Below are positions 1-7,201 of a stretch of DNA of 28,726 nucleotides, piece after piece (the first letter of the stretch is position 1; each line of letters opens with the position of its first letter). The notes beneath the pieces are model-generated. The model made no database searches, was not told the origin of the DNA, and was given only the letters and a program-made list of their open reading frames with translations. A program made the translations under genes and the position numbers. The stretch covers positions 1 through 28,726 of the forward strand of contig URGI01000019.1 of the NCBI GenBank assembly GCA_900547315.1, given 5' to 3'. Source of the DNA: an uncultured Eubacteriales bacterium (GTDB lineage Bacteria; Bacillota; Clostridia; Oscillospirales; Oscillospiraceae).

Positions 1-84
1 GCTTTTGTCGCGAGGCGGAAGCGGAACGGTGCAAGCTTCTTCTGACGAGACGGAAAGACGCACTGTCAGGCGTGTCTTCCCTTG
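1..84. other. Left-edge non-coding stretch
   Basis: No coding region is supported here. It lies just downstream of the leftward SPFH gene. Positions about 51-80 can form an imperfect hairpin (arms near 51-60 and 70-80), but there is no run of T in the leftward direction, so it would be at best a weak terminator. Confidence 0.4.
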
Positions 85-1392
85 TTAACCGATACTATCA
101 CCGTCGTTGAACGGGTCGCCGCATTCGGGGCAGAACTTCGGCGGATTCGCCGGATCGGCGGGAGTCCAGCCGCATTTATTGCATTTGTATCTGATAACTG
201 CCGCGGGGCGCTTCGCGCCGCACTCGGAGCAGAATTTGCCGGTGTTCACCGCGCCGCATGCGCAGCGCCAGCTGCCGGACTGCACCGGCTCCGGCTTCTT
301 TGCGCCGCACTCAGGGCAGAACTTGCCCGTCGCCGTTGCGCCGCAGGCGCATTTCCATGTGCTGCCGGACGGCACCTGCTGGGGCTGCTGTGCGCCCATC
401 TGATAGAGATTTTGCGGGTTGAAGCCGCCGGCGTTCTGCGCCATGTTCATGCCCATGAAGCCGACCGCTGCGCCGCCGGTGTTTTTCGCCGCGTCCTGCA
501 TCGCGTTCGCCTGCGCCCGCGCGAGGTTTGCCGCCGCCATGCCGGGGTTCACGTACGCCTTCGCCTGCTGCATCTCCTTGAGCATCTGCTCGTCTTCCTC
601 GCTGGCCTTCACGCTCGACACGCCGAAGGAGACTATCTCAAGCCCGCGCAGGTCGCGCCACTTGTTCGACAGCACGTCGTTGAGCGCTTCCGCCATCTCG
701 TATGTATGGCCGGGCAGGCTGCTGTACCGGATACCCATGTCGGATATCTTGGCGAACGCGGGCTGAAGCGCGGTGAGAAGCTCGGTCTTGAGCTGACCCT
801 CCAGCTTGTCGCGGGTGTAGGACTCGCTCACGTTGCCGCAGACGTTTGTATAGAAGAGGATGGGGTTTGCGATACGGTAGCTGTATTCGCCGAAGCAGCG
901 AATGGAGATATCAATGTCGATGCCCGCACCCTGATCCACCACGCGGAACGGGACGGGGGAGGGCGTACCGTACTTGTTACCTATAAGCTCTTTGGTATTG
1001 AAGTAATATACGCGCTGATCCTTCGGGGCTTCGCCGCCGAAAGTGAAGCGCTTGCCGATGTTCTTGAAAGTGGCGAGGATAGCGTCGCCGAGCTTGCCGG
1101 AGAAGATGGAAGGCTCCGTCGAGGTGTCGTACAAGAATTCGCCGGGTTCTGCGCAGAGCTCGACTATCTTGCCCTGCTCGACGATCATCATGCACTGCCC
1201 GTCGGCCACTGCGATAATGGAGCCGTTGGAGATGATGTTGTCGCTGCCGCGGTTGGAGGAACGGCCGGAGACGCGCTTGTATCCGCGCGCGGCCAGAACG
1301 TTTTCAGGCAGGGAGTCGCAGTAGAAGTATTCCTTCCACTGGTCGGCCATCACGCCGCCTGCCGCGCCGGTTACTGCTTTAATAAGTCCCAT
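85..1392 (-). CDS. SPFH-domain protein with three C-terminal zinc ribbons
   Basis: A 435-residue protein resembling the stomatin/prohibitin family with C-terminal zinc ribbons (COG4260-like, the class of B. subtilis YdjI). Residues about 20-270 form the SPFH-like region, followed by a helical stretch (about 262-300) rich in Glu, Gln and Ala, and a Gly/Asn/Gln/Met-rich linker. Three zinc ribbons follow: Cys348/350-359/362, Cys377/379-388/391 and Cys404/407-421/424. The first two are near-identical 29-residue units (WKCACG and WRCACG starts), a recent-looking internal duplication. No signal peptide or clear N-terminal membrane helix is visible, so membrane contact would be peripheral or through partners. 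The start has AAGGGGAA upstream. It lies 43 bases after the ACT-domain gene on the same strand and is probably co-transcribed. Family members are linked to membrane-stress (PspA-type) responses; the role here is inferred. Confidence 0.85.
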   Translation of the reverse strand: MGLIKAVTGAAGGVMADQWKEYFYCDSLPENVLAARGYKRVSGRSSNRGSDNIISNGSIIAVADGQCMMIVEQGKIVELCAEPGEFLYDTSTEPSIFSGKLGDAILATFKNIGKRFTFGGEAPKDQRVYYFNTKELIGNKYGTPSPVPFRVVDQGAGIDIDISIRCFGEYSYRIANPILFYTNVCGNVSESYTRDKLEGQLKTELLTALQPAFAKISDMGIRYSSLPGHTYEMAEALNDVLSNKWRDLRGLEIVSFGVSSVKASEEDEQMLKEMQQAKAYVNPGMAAANLARAQANAMQDAAKNTGGAAVGFMGMNMAQNAGGFNPQNLYQMGAQQPQQVPSGSTWKCACGATATGKFCPECGAKKPEPVQSGSWRCACGAVNTGKFCSECGAKRPAAVIRYKCNKCGWTPADPANPPKFCPECGDPFNDGDSIG

Positions 1393-1405
1393 GTTTGTTC
1401 CCCTT

Positions 1406-1426
1406 TTCTATATTCTATATTCTATT
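1406..1426. repeat. Short heptad direct repeat (TTCTATA x2 plus TTCTATT)
   Basis: Three back-to-back seven-base units fill much of the gap between the ACT-domain gene and the SPFH gene. The AT-rich tract lies just upstream of the SPFH ribosome binding site on the minus strand. It may help keep the start region unpaired; no function can be shown. Confidence 0.4.
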
Positions 1427-1435
1427 CTCAAAATT

Positions 1436-1873
1436 TTATTCTATCGCAACGAGCCGCGCGTTATCGACGCCGGGGACGGAGGCGACGGCCTCCACCAACT
1501 CGTCAGTGCCCGCGTTCATCTCGCTCACGTCAAGACCGATCGTGACGCTGGCCTTGCCATGTATCGGCATGTTCTGGTTTATCGTGAGCACGCTGCCGCC
1601 TTTTTCGGATATGCGGGTGAGCAGGGTGCTGAGGACGCCCGGCTCATGGTCGAGCAGCATCGAGAGCACGGCCTTGCGCCCGCTGTCAAGCTCCGTTGGC
1701 TCAAGGATATAGTCCTTGTATTTATAATACGTGCTGCGCGAGATGCCCGCCAGCTTCACTGCGTGACTCACGTCCTTTTCTTTCCCGTTTTCAAGCATAC
1801 GCCGCACGGCGAGCACTTTTTCATAATAGTCGGGAAGTATATCCTTATGTATAAGAAGATAATTTTCAAGCAT
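1436..1873 (-). CDS. ACT-domain protein with N-terminal helix-turn-helix (UPF0735/PheB-like)
   Basis: A 145-residue protein. Residues about 30-55 (DVSHAVKLAGISRSTYYKYK) look like a helix-turn-helix, and residues about 65-145 form an ACT domain (LSMLLDHEPGVLSTLLTRISEKGGSVLTINQ), the fold that binds amino acids as regulatory ligands. This matches the UPF0735 family. The B. subtilis member PheB has, as I recall, been described as the threonine-biosynthesis repressor ThrR. Two ATGs are possible: 1879 lies only 3 bases after AGGAG, while 1873 lies 9 bases after it, so 1873 is preferred. The gene is divergent from asd, whose product feeds threonine, methionine and lysine synthesis, which supports a regulatory role in that pathway. 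The regulatory target is inference; the domains are visible. Confidence 0.85.
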   Translation of the reverse strand: MLENYLLIHKDILPDYYEKVLAVRRMLENGKEKDVSHAVKLAGISRSTYYKYKDYILEPTELDSGRKAVLSMLLDHEPGVLSTLLTRISEKGGSVLTINQNMPIHGKASVTIGLDVSEMNAGTDELVEAVASVPGVDNARLVAIE

Positions 1874-1896
1874 GATCATATTCTCCTGTATTTTTC

Positions 1897-1934
1897 AGTA
1901 TATATATGATACACTGTCCGTGATAATTATACAA
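1897..1934 (-). promoter_or_regulatory. Candidate promoter(s) of the ACT-domain/SPFH operon
   Basis: On the minus strand TTGTAT (1934-1929) is separated by 17 bases from TATCAT (1911-1906). A second overlapping possibility is TTATCA (1926-1921) with an 18-base spacer to TATACT (1902-1897). The first gives a leader of about 26 bases before the preferred start. Neither -35 box is strong. Confidence 0.4.
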
Positions 1935-1940
1935 GCGCTT
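1933..1940. promoter_or_regulatory. Perfect palindrome AAGCGCTT, candidate operator between asd and the ACT regulator
   Basis: This eight-base perfect palindrome overlaps the better -35 candidate of the leftward promoter and sits 45 bases before the asd start. It is flanked by a wider inverted repeat, TGTCCG (1915-1920) and CGGACA (1949-1954). The core resembles LacI-family or catabolite-responsive half-sites, but only the central bases fit. Either the neighbouring ACT/helix-turn-helix protein or a LacI-type regulator could bind it. Confidence 0.35.
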
Positions 1941-1985
1941 TTAACGCGCGGACACATATTTTAACAAAAATTAAGAGGTGGCAGT

Positions 1986-2981
1986 ATGAAAAATTACCGC
2001 ATTGCGGTGCTTGGCTCGACGGGAGTGGTCGGGCGTGAGATGATCCGGCTGATAGAGGCAGGCGGGATACCGGCGGAGCTTGTACCGCTGGGCAGCGCGC
2101 GCAGCGCGGGAAGCACGATAGAATTCCACGGTGAGCCTGTGACCGTGCGCGAGGCGACGGGGAACAGCTTCTTCGGCGCGGATTTTGTTTTGGGCGCGGC
2201 GAAGAACGCGGTCGCGCGGCTTTTCGCGCCTGCGATAGCCGAGAGCGGTGCAGTGTTTATCGACAACAGCTCCGCGTTCCGCCTTATGGACGACGTGCCC
2301 CTCGTTGTACCGGAGATAAACGGTGCGGATGCGTTTTCGCATCACGGCATAATCGCAAACCCGAACTGCTCCACGATAATCGCGCTCATGGCAGCCGCCC
2401 CGCTCAACCGGCTGTCGAGGATAGAGACGATGACCGCGTGCACCTATCAGGCGGTCTCCGGCGCGGGACAGGAGGGACTGACGGAGCTGATGCGCCAGAC
2501 GGCGGACGTTGCGGCGGGCAGAAGCCTGGAGAGCCATGTGTTCCCCGCGCAGATCGCGTGCAACGTCATCCCGTTTATCGGCGCGGAGCAGCCGAACGGC
2601 TATACCGACGAGGAGATGAAGATGCAGAACGAGGGGCGGCGCATCCTGCACAGTCCGGAGCTGCGGGTGAACTGCACCTGCGTGCGCGTGCCTGTGCTGC
2701 GCTCGCACTCGATAGCGCTGACGCTGCGCACCGAGCGAAAAATCACGCCGCGGGAGGCGGCGGACGCGATAGAAGCGTTTCCAGGCTGCCGCGTCGCGCA
2801 CGATATCTCCGGCCGCAGCTATCCGACGCCAGTGGACGTCAGCGGACAGGACACGGTGTGGGTCGGGCGCATCCGCGAGGATCTGACTGACGAGCGCGGC
2901 CTGACGCTGTGGTGCTGCGGGGATCAAATACTCCGCGGCGCGGCGCTGAACGCGGTGAAAATAATGCGGCTGTTTATGTGA
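1986..2981 (+). CDS. asd: Aspartate-semialdehyde dehydrogenase
   Basis: A 331-residue NADP-dependent dehydrogenase that converts aspartyl phosphate to aspartate semialdehyde, the branch point to lysine/diaminopimelate, threonine and methionine; cytoplasmic. The N-terminus has the dinucleotide-binding loop GSTGVVG (residues 10-16). The catalytic cysteine is Cys128 in NPNCST, and the catalytic histidine is probably His241 in RVPVLRSHS. The length is normal for the family. The start has AGAGGTG seven bases upstream. It is a single-gene unit ended by the hairpin at 2991-3033 and is divergent from the ACT-domain regulator. I could not identify a convincing forward promoter in 1880-1985. Confidence 0.97.
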   Translation: MKNYRIAVLGSTGVVGREMIRLIEAGGIPAELVPLGSARSAGSTIEFHGEPVTVREATGNSFFGADFVLGAAKNAVARLFAPAIAESGAVFIDNSSAFRLMDDVPLVVPEINGADAFSHHGIIANPNCSTIIALMAAAPLNRLSRIETMTACTYQAVSGAGQEGLTELMRQTADVAAGRSLESHVFPAQIACNVIPFIGAEQPNGYTDEEMKMQNEGRRILHSPELRVNCTCVRVPVLRSHSIALTLRTERKITPREAADAIEAFPGCRVAHDISGRSYPTPVDVSGQDTVWVGRIREDLTDERGLTLWCCGDQILRGAALNAVKIMRLFM

Positions 2982-2990
2982 CGGCGAAGC

Positions 2991-3037
2991 TCCGGCACGG
3001 ACGTTCCATAGTTTGTGGAGCATCCGTGCCGGATTTT
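2991..3037 (+). terminator. Rho-independent terminator of asd
   Basis: A perfect 11-base stem (TCCGGCACGGA at 2991-3001 with its complement at 3023-3033) is followed by TTTT (3034-3037). The intervening bases can extend the pairing (TTCCAT with GTGGAG), giving a long stem with a small loop. Confidence 0.85.
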
Positions 3038-3047
3038 CTGTTAGCCC

Positions 3048-3076
3048 TTGCCAATGCGGGCGGATGCTGTTAAAAT
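3048..3076 (+). promoter_or_regulatory. Sigma-70/A-type promoter of the GPH transporter-deacetylase operon
   Basis: TTGCCA (3048-3053), a 17-base spacer, then TAAAAT (3071-3076). Transcription would start near 3083, leaving a leader of about 38 bases. It lies directly after the asd terminator, so the two units are transcribed separately. Confidence 0.75.
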
Positions 3077-3120
3077 GAAACTAATTATTTCGGAAAATTT
3101 GAATGAACGGAGAGAAGAGA

Positions 3121-4602
3121 ATGGAAGAAGATATCATACAGCGAAAGAAAAACCTTATAATGTTCCCGCTCGGCACGATCGGCCGCGACATGGTTTATAA
3201 CCTTGTCACCAGCTATCTGCTCACCTATGTGCTGTTCACCCGCGCGCTCACCGCGGCGCAGCTTGCGGCAATAAGCGCGATAATGGTCGGCGCACGCGTG
3301 TTCGACGCGCTCAACGACCCCATCATGGGCAACATCATCGAGCGCACCCGCACCCGCTGGGGCAAATTCAAGCCGTGGCTCGTGATAGGTATCGTCACAA
3401 CGTCGGTGGTCGTGTACCTGTTTTTCAATACGAAGCTTCATGGCTGGAGCTTCGTATTGTTCTTCGGCGTGATGTACTTCATGTACAGCATCACCTACAC
3501 CATGCATGATATCTCCTATTGGGGCATGGTTCCCGCGCTCAGCTCCGATGCGAACGCCCGCAACCAGTTCACCTCCCGTGCGACGCTGTTTGCCGGCATC
3601 GGCGGCGCGCTCGCCGGAATGCTCATCCCGATATTCACGACCGGCAAGAACGCGATCGGCGGCAGCACGGCGACCGCCTACGGCGTGGTCGCGCTCGCAA
3701 TTGCGATCCTCGCTCCGGCGTTTCTGTGCTTCACAATCTTCGGCGTGCGCGAGCGCAGGGACGATCTGCGCGAGGCCGCGCCTCCCATCAGCCTCAAAAA
3801 GATATTCAGCACCTTCACGCATAACGACCAGCTCATGTGGATCGCGCTGATATTCCTTATCCAGCAGATAGGCAACGGCATCGTTGTCGGCGGTCTCGGC
3901 TCGACGTACATATACTTCGACTTCGGCTATGAGGGCGGGCTGTATTCGCTGTTCTCGACGGTCGGCCTTGCGGCGACGGGCTTCCTGATGATCTTCTACC
4001 CCGCGATATCGCGCCGCATAAAGCGCAAAAAGCTCATGGGACTGATGATGATAATCTCGACCGTGGGCTACGTGCTCATGCTCGCGCCGGGGCTTGTGAT
4101 GAGCGCCGGAACCGTGAAATTCATCTTCATCACCGGCGGCTACATGCTCGCAAACTTCGGGCAGTACTGCTATTACCTGATAATGATGATCTCCATCATC
4201 AACACCGTCGAATATAACGAACTGCTCACCGGCAGTCGCGACGAGGCGATAATCGCCTCCCTGCGCCCGTTTACGACGAAGCTTGCCTCGGCGCTGACCG
4301 TCGCGATAACCTCCGCAAGCTATCTTATCTTCGGCGTCACGGGCTTTACGAATAAGATATCCGCGCTGGAGCAGAGCTGCTCGCTCGGCGCCATCACCGA
4401 GGCGGATAAGCTCAGCCAGATCGACGCGGTGCTCGCGGGCGTCCAGCATGGGCAGACGGCGGGACTGCTGCTGTGCATGACGGTGCTGCCATGCGCGCTG
4501 ATGTTTGTTTCCTATCTGCTGTACATCAAGAAGTACCGGCTTGACGAGGAAGAGTATGAGCGCATCTGCGTTGAGCTTCAGGTGCGGGAGGCGCAGCAAT
4601 GA
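3121..4602 (+). CDS. GPH-family (glycoside-pentoside-hexuronide) cation symporter
   Basis: A 493-residue integral membrane protein of the major facilitator type with about 12 hydrophobic segments. The N-terminal region (FPLGTIGRDMVYNLVTSYLL) and the loop DPIMGNIIERTRTRWGKFKPW match the GPH group (MelB-like sugar/cation symporters), where this Asp-Pro and WGKFKPW region is diagnostic. An upstream ATG at 3103 has no good ribosome binding site. The ATG at 3121 has GGAG eight bases upstream, so it is chosen. The last codon overlaps the deacetylase start (ATGA), implying translational coupling. The substrate cannot be read from the sequence; the deacetylase partner suggests an N-acetylated sugar or glycoside. 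The alternative is a glucuronide or pentoside substrate. Confidence 0.92.
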   Translation: MEEDIIQRKKNLIMFPLGTIGRDMVYNLVTSYLLTYVLFTRALTAAQLAAISAIMVGARVFDALNDPIMGNIIERTRTRWGKFKPWLVIGIVTTSVVVYLFFNTKLHGWSFVLFFGVMYFMYSITYTMHDISYWGMVPALSSDANARNQFTSRATLFAGIGGALAGMLIPIFTTGKNAIGGSTATAYGVVALAIAILAPAFLCFTIFGVRERRDDLREAAPPISLKKIFSTFTHNDQLMWIALIFLIQQIGNGIVVGGLGSTYIYFDFGYEGGLYSLFSTVGLAATGFLMIFYPAISRRIKRKKLMGLMMIISTVGYVLMLAPGLVMSAGTVKFIFITGGYMLANFGQYCYYLIMMISIINTVEYNELLTGSRDEAIIASLRPFTTKLASALTVAITSASYLIFGVTGFTNKISALEQSCSLGAITEADKLSQIDAVLAGVQHGQTAGLLLCMTVLPCALMFVSYLLYIKKYRLDEEEYERICVELQVREAQQ

Positions 4603-5366
4603 GCCTGACCCGCCTTGCCCTGAAATTCGCCGTGCCCGCGGTGAAGCTGGAGGCGTATCGGCGGTATCTCTTCATCGGCCCGCATCCGGACGATATCGAG
4701 ATCGGCGCGGGGGCGACGGCGGCGAAGCTTGCCGCCGAGGGCAAGGACGTCGCGTTCCTGATATGCACCGACGGGCGCTACGGCGACGGGGCGACCGCGC
4801 TCCGCGGCGACGAGCTCGCCGAAGAGCGCAAACGCGAGGCAATTGCGTCGGCGAAGATGCTCGGCGTAACGGATGTGCGCTTCATCGGCCTGTGCGACGG
4901 CGCGGGCTATGACGTTGACGAGCTGCTTCGCGGCATCGCGCGTACCGTGGGGGAATTCAAGCCCGACGTGATATTCGCGCCCGACCAGAATGTCGACAGC
5001 GAGTGCCATGCCGACCACCTGAACGTGGGGCGCTGCGCGCGGCAGATAGCCTGCTTCGCGCCGTACGGCGGGATAATGGCGGGCTACGAGGCGGAGAGTG
5101 CGCCGGTGAAGGTGCTGGCGTATTATATGACCGCGCGGCCCAATACATATGTGGCGAGCGGGGGATATATCCGCCGCCAGCTCGACGCGGTGTTCTCCTG
5201 CCATAAGACGCAGTTCCCGGACGGTTCCGCTGACGCGAAGGCGATAGCGCTGTATCTGAAGATACGCGCGGCGGACTTCGGCCTGCGCAGTCTGAAGGGA
5301 AAAGCCGAGGGCTTCCGCGCCCTGAGCAGCCTTCAGATGCACTGTATGCCCGAGGCCGGATTATAA
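4599..5366 (+). CDS. PIG-L/LmbE-family N-deacetylase
   Basis: A 255-residue zinc-dependent deacetylase of the GlcNAc-PI de-N-acetylase/LmbE family. The zinc and catalytic motif HPDD is at residues 29-32 (within GPHPDDIEIG), and the second zinc-ligand region HADH is at 137-140. TDGRYGD (57-63) is also typical. No signal peptide is seen, so the enzyme is cytoplasmic and would act on imported or intracellular N-acetyl sugar conjugates. In Firmicutes the family includes BshB, which deacetylates GlcNAc-malate for bacillithiol, but no bacillithiol partner genes are nearby. The ATG overlaps the stop of the symporter gene by four bases, so the two proteins are probably made together. The exact substrate is unknown. 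Confidence 0.92.
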   Translation: MSLTRLALKFAVPAVKLEAYRRYLFIGPHPDDIEIGAGATAAKLAAEGKDVAFLICTDGRYGDGATALRGDELAEERKREAIASAKMLGVTDVRFIGLCDGAGYDVDELLRGIARTVGEFKPDVIFAPDQNVDSECHADHLNVGRCARQIACFAPYGGIMAGYEAESAPVKVLAYYMTARPNTYVASGGYIRRQLDAVFSCHKTQFPDGSADAKAIALYLKIRAADFGLRSLKGKAEGFRALSSLQMHCMPEAGL

Positions 5367-5375
5367 AAAGCATAT

Positions 5376-5410
5376 AAAAACACCGGAGACGCGATGTCTC
5401 CGGTGTTTTT
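5376..5410. terminator. Bidirectional terminator between convergent genes
   Basis: A perfect 15-base stem (5376-5390 and 5396-5410) with the 5-base loop GCGAT. The arms start with AAAAA and end with TTTTT, so it can act in both directions. It serves the deacetylase gene on the plus strand and the acyl-CoA synthetase gene on the minus strand. Confidence 0.93.
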
Positions 5411-5428
5411 GGCGTTATAAATTATGTT

Positions 5429-7183
5429 TTACTTGGCTTCTACGGTTTCCTTCTCGTCGGCTTCGGCAGCTGCGGCGGCGGCCTTTGCGGCCTCCTCTTC
5501 CTCAAGCACACGGTAGGCGACTTTGCCGACCAGCGTCTTGGGCAGATCGTCGCGGAACTCGATCTCCTTGGGCATCGCGTACTTTGCGATGTGCTTGGAG
5601 GCGTACTCCATTATCTGGCGGCGGGTATCCTCGTCTGCCGGAACGCCGGGCTTAAGCACAAGGAACACCTTGACCCGCTGCATACGGTAGGGATCGGGCA
5701 CGCCGATGACGCAGCTCATATGCACAAGCTCATTAGCGTCGAAGATGTTCTCAAGCTGCGCGGGGTAGATGTTGTAGCCGGAGGAGATAATCATTCTCTT
5801 GCTGCGGCCCTTGAAATAGATGAAGCCGTCGCTGTCCATGACGCCGAGGTCGCCGGTGTAGACCCAGGTCAGGCCGTCGCCGTGATGGCGGAGCGTCTGC
5901 GCGGTCTCGTCGGGGTGCTTGATGTACTCCTTCATGACGGTGGGGCCGGCGAGCAGAATCTCGCCCTCTTCGCCATAGGGAAGCTCCCTGTCGGTGCCCG
6001 GCTCGACGATCTTGATATAAGTATCCGGGAACGGCAGACCGATGCTGCCCTCCTTGAACATGTGCGGCGGGGTCAGGCAGCAGGCGGTGACGGTCTCGGT
6101 CGTGCCGTAGCCCTCGCGTACCTGAACGGTGGACTTGTGGTCGTACAGGAACTTGTCAAACTTCTTCTTCAGCTCCACGGACAGCGAGTCGCCGCCGGAG
6201 AACACGCCCTTGAGGCAGCTGAGGTCGGCCTTGCCCATGCTGGGCAGACGCAGCAGCGCTTCGTACAGCGTCGGGACGCCGGCGATGAAGTTGCAGCGGT
6301 ACTTGGTGATGAGCTTGGAATAGCTCTGCGCGGTGAAGCGCGGGACAAGGATGCAGCGGCCGCCCTGCGAGAGCATCGAGTGAATGCACACGCCGAGACC
6401 GAAGCCGTGGAACAGCGGCATCGCGGAGAGCATCTTGTCGCCGGGGCGGAACATCGGGTTCGTGGCGATTATCTGCTGGCCGAGCGCGTTGAAGTTGAGG
6501 TTGGTGAGCAGGATGCCCTTGGTGGTGCCGGTGGTGCCGCCGGAATAGAGGATAGCGGCGGGATCGTTCGCGCCGCGCTTTACGCGGTAGTTCCAGAAGC
6601 AGGCCTTGCCGAGATGCATGAACTCGTCCCACATGATGACGGGCGCATCGGCGGGTATCTTCTTTATCCTTCTGCCCTCGGTGAGCATGTATCCGGCCTT
6701 CATCGGGCGGGACAGCGCGTCCTTGATGCGGGCGATGACGATGTTGACGGCGCAGGTGTTCTGGCGGATGGCCTCGATCTTGTGATAGAACTGGTCGAGC
6801 GTCACAACGGTAACGCTTTCGGACTCGTTGATGTAGAACTCGAGCTCCTTTTCGCTGGAGAGCGGGTGCACCATGTTGGCGACGGCACCGGCGAGGTTCA
6901 CGGCGTAGAACATGTATATCGCCTGCGGGCAGTTAGGCATGGCGATGGTGACCTTGTCGCCCTCGCGTACACCGATGGTGCGCAGACTGCGCGCACATTT
7001 TTCGATGTTGGTGACCATTTCGCGGTAGGTCGTGGAGCGCCCCATGAAGTCAAAGGCGATGTTGTTCGGGTACTCGTCGGCTATCTTCTCGACGGCCTCG
7101 AACATGGAGCCCTGGAAATATTCAAGATGCGACGGCACGTCGCCGAGGTTTTTTCTCCAAGGGGTCTTGGCGGTGATTTCCAA
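5429..7183 (-). CDS. AMP-forming acyl-CoA synthetase (long-chain fatty acid-CoA ligase type)
   Basis: A 584-residue member of the ANL adenylate-forming superfamily: a carboxylate plus ATP gives an acyl-adenylate, then an acyl-thioester, usually with CoA. Motifs in order: P-loop YSGGTTGTTKG (213-223), GYGTTE (358-363), YTGD (442-445), GYNIYP (469-474) and the catalytic lysine Lys554 in VGKVAYR. The last 25 or so residues are a low-complexity Ala/Glu tail not needed for the fold. The start codon is TTG at 7183, eight bases after a full GGAGG; no better ATG exists nearby. It lies 18 bases after the E2-like acyltransferase gene on the same strand. The chain length of the substrate cannot be read; fatty acid activation for lipid synthesis or transfer to the neighbouring E2-like protein is inferred. 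Confidence 0.93.
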   Translation of the reverse strand: MEITAKTPWRKNLGDVPSHLEYFQGSMFEAVEKIADEYPNNIAFDFMGRSTTYREMVTNIEKCARSLRTIGVREGDKVTIAMPNCPQAIYMFYAVNLAGAVANMVHPLSSEKELEFYINESESVTVVTLDQFYHKIEAIRQNTCAVNIVIARIKDALSRPMKAGYMLTEGRRIKKIPADAPVIMWDEFMHLGKACFWNYRVKRGANDPAAILYSGGTTGTTKGILLTNLNFNALGQQIIATNPMFRPGDKMLSAMPLFHGFGLGVCIHSMLSQGGRCILVPRFTAQSYSKLITKYRCNFIAGVPTLYEALLRLPSMGKADLSCLKGVFSGGDSLSVELKKKFDKFLYDHKSTVQVREGYGTTETVTACCLTPPHMFKEGSIGLPFPDTYIKIVEPGTDRELPYGEEGEILLAGPTVMKEYIKHPDETAQTLRHHGDGLTWVYTGDLGVMDSDGFIYFKGRSKRMIISSGYNIYPAQLENIFDANELVHMSCVIGVPDPYRMQRVKVFLVLKPGVPADEDTRRQIMEYASKHIAKYAMPKEIEFRDDLPKTLVGKVAYRVLEEEEAAKAAAAAAEADEKETVEAK

Positions 7184-7201
7184 AATAGTTGCCTCCTGTC
7201 T

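Noticed and set aside
1880..1985. Forward promoter for asd
   Set aside because: GATAAT at 1922 and other AT-rich hexamers have no -35 box at workable spacing, so none was annotated.
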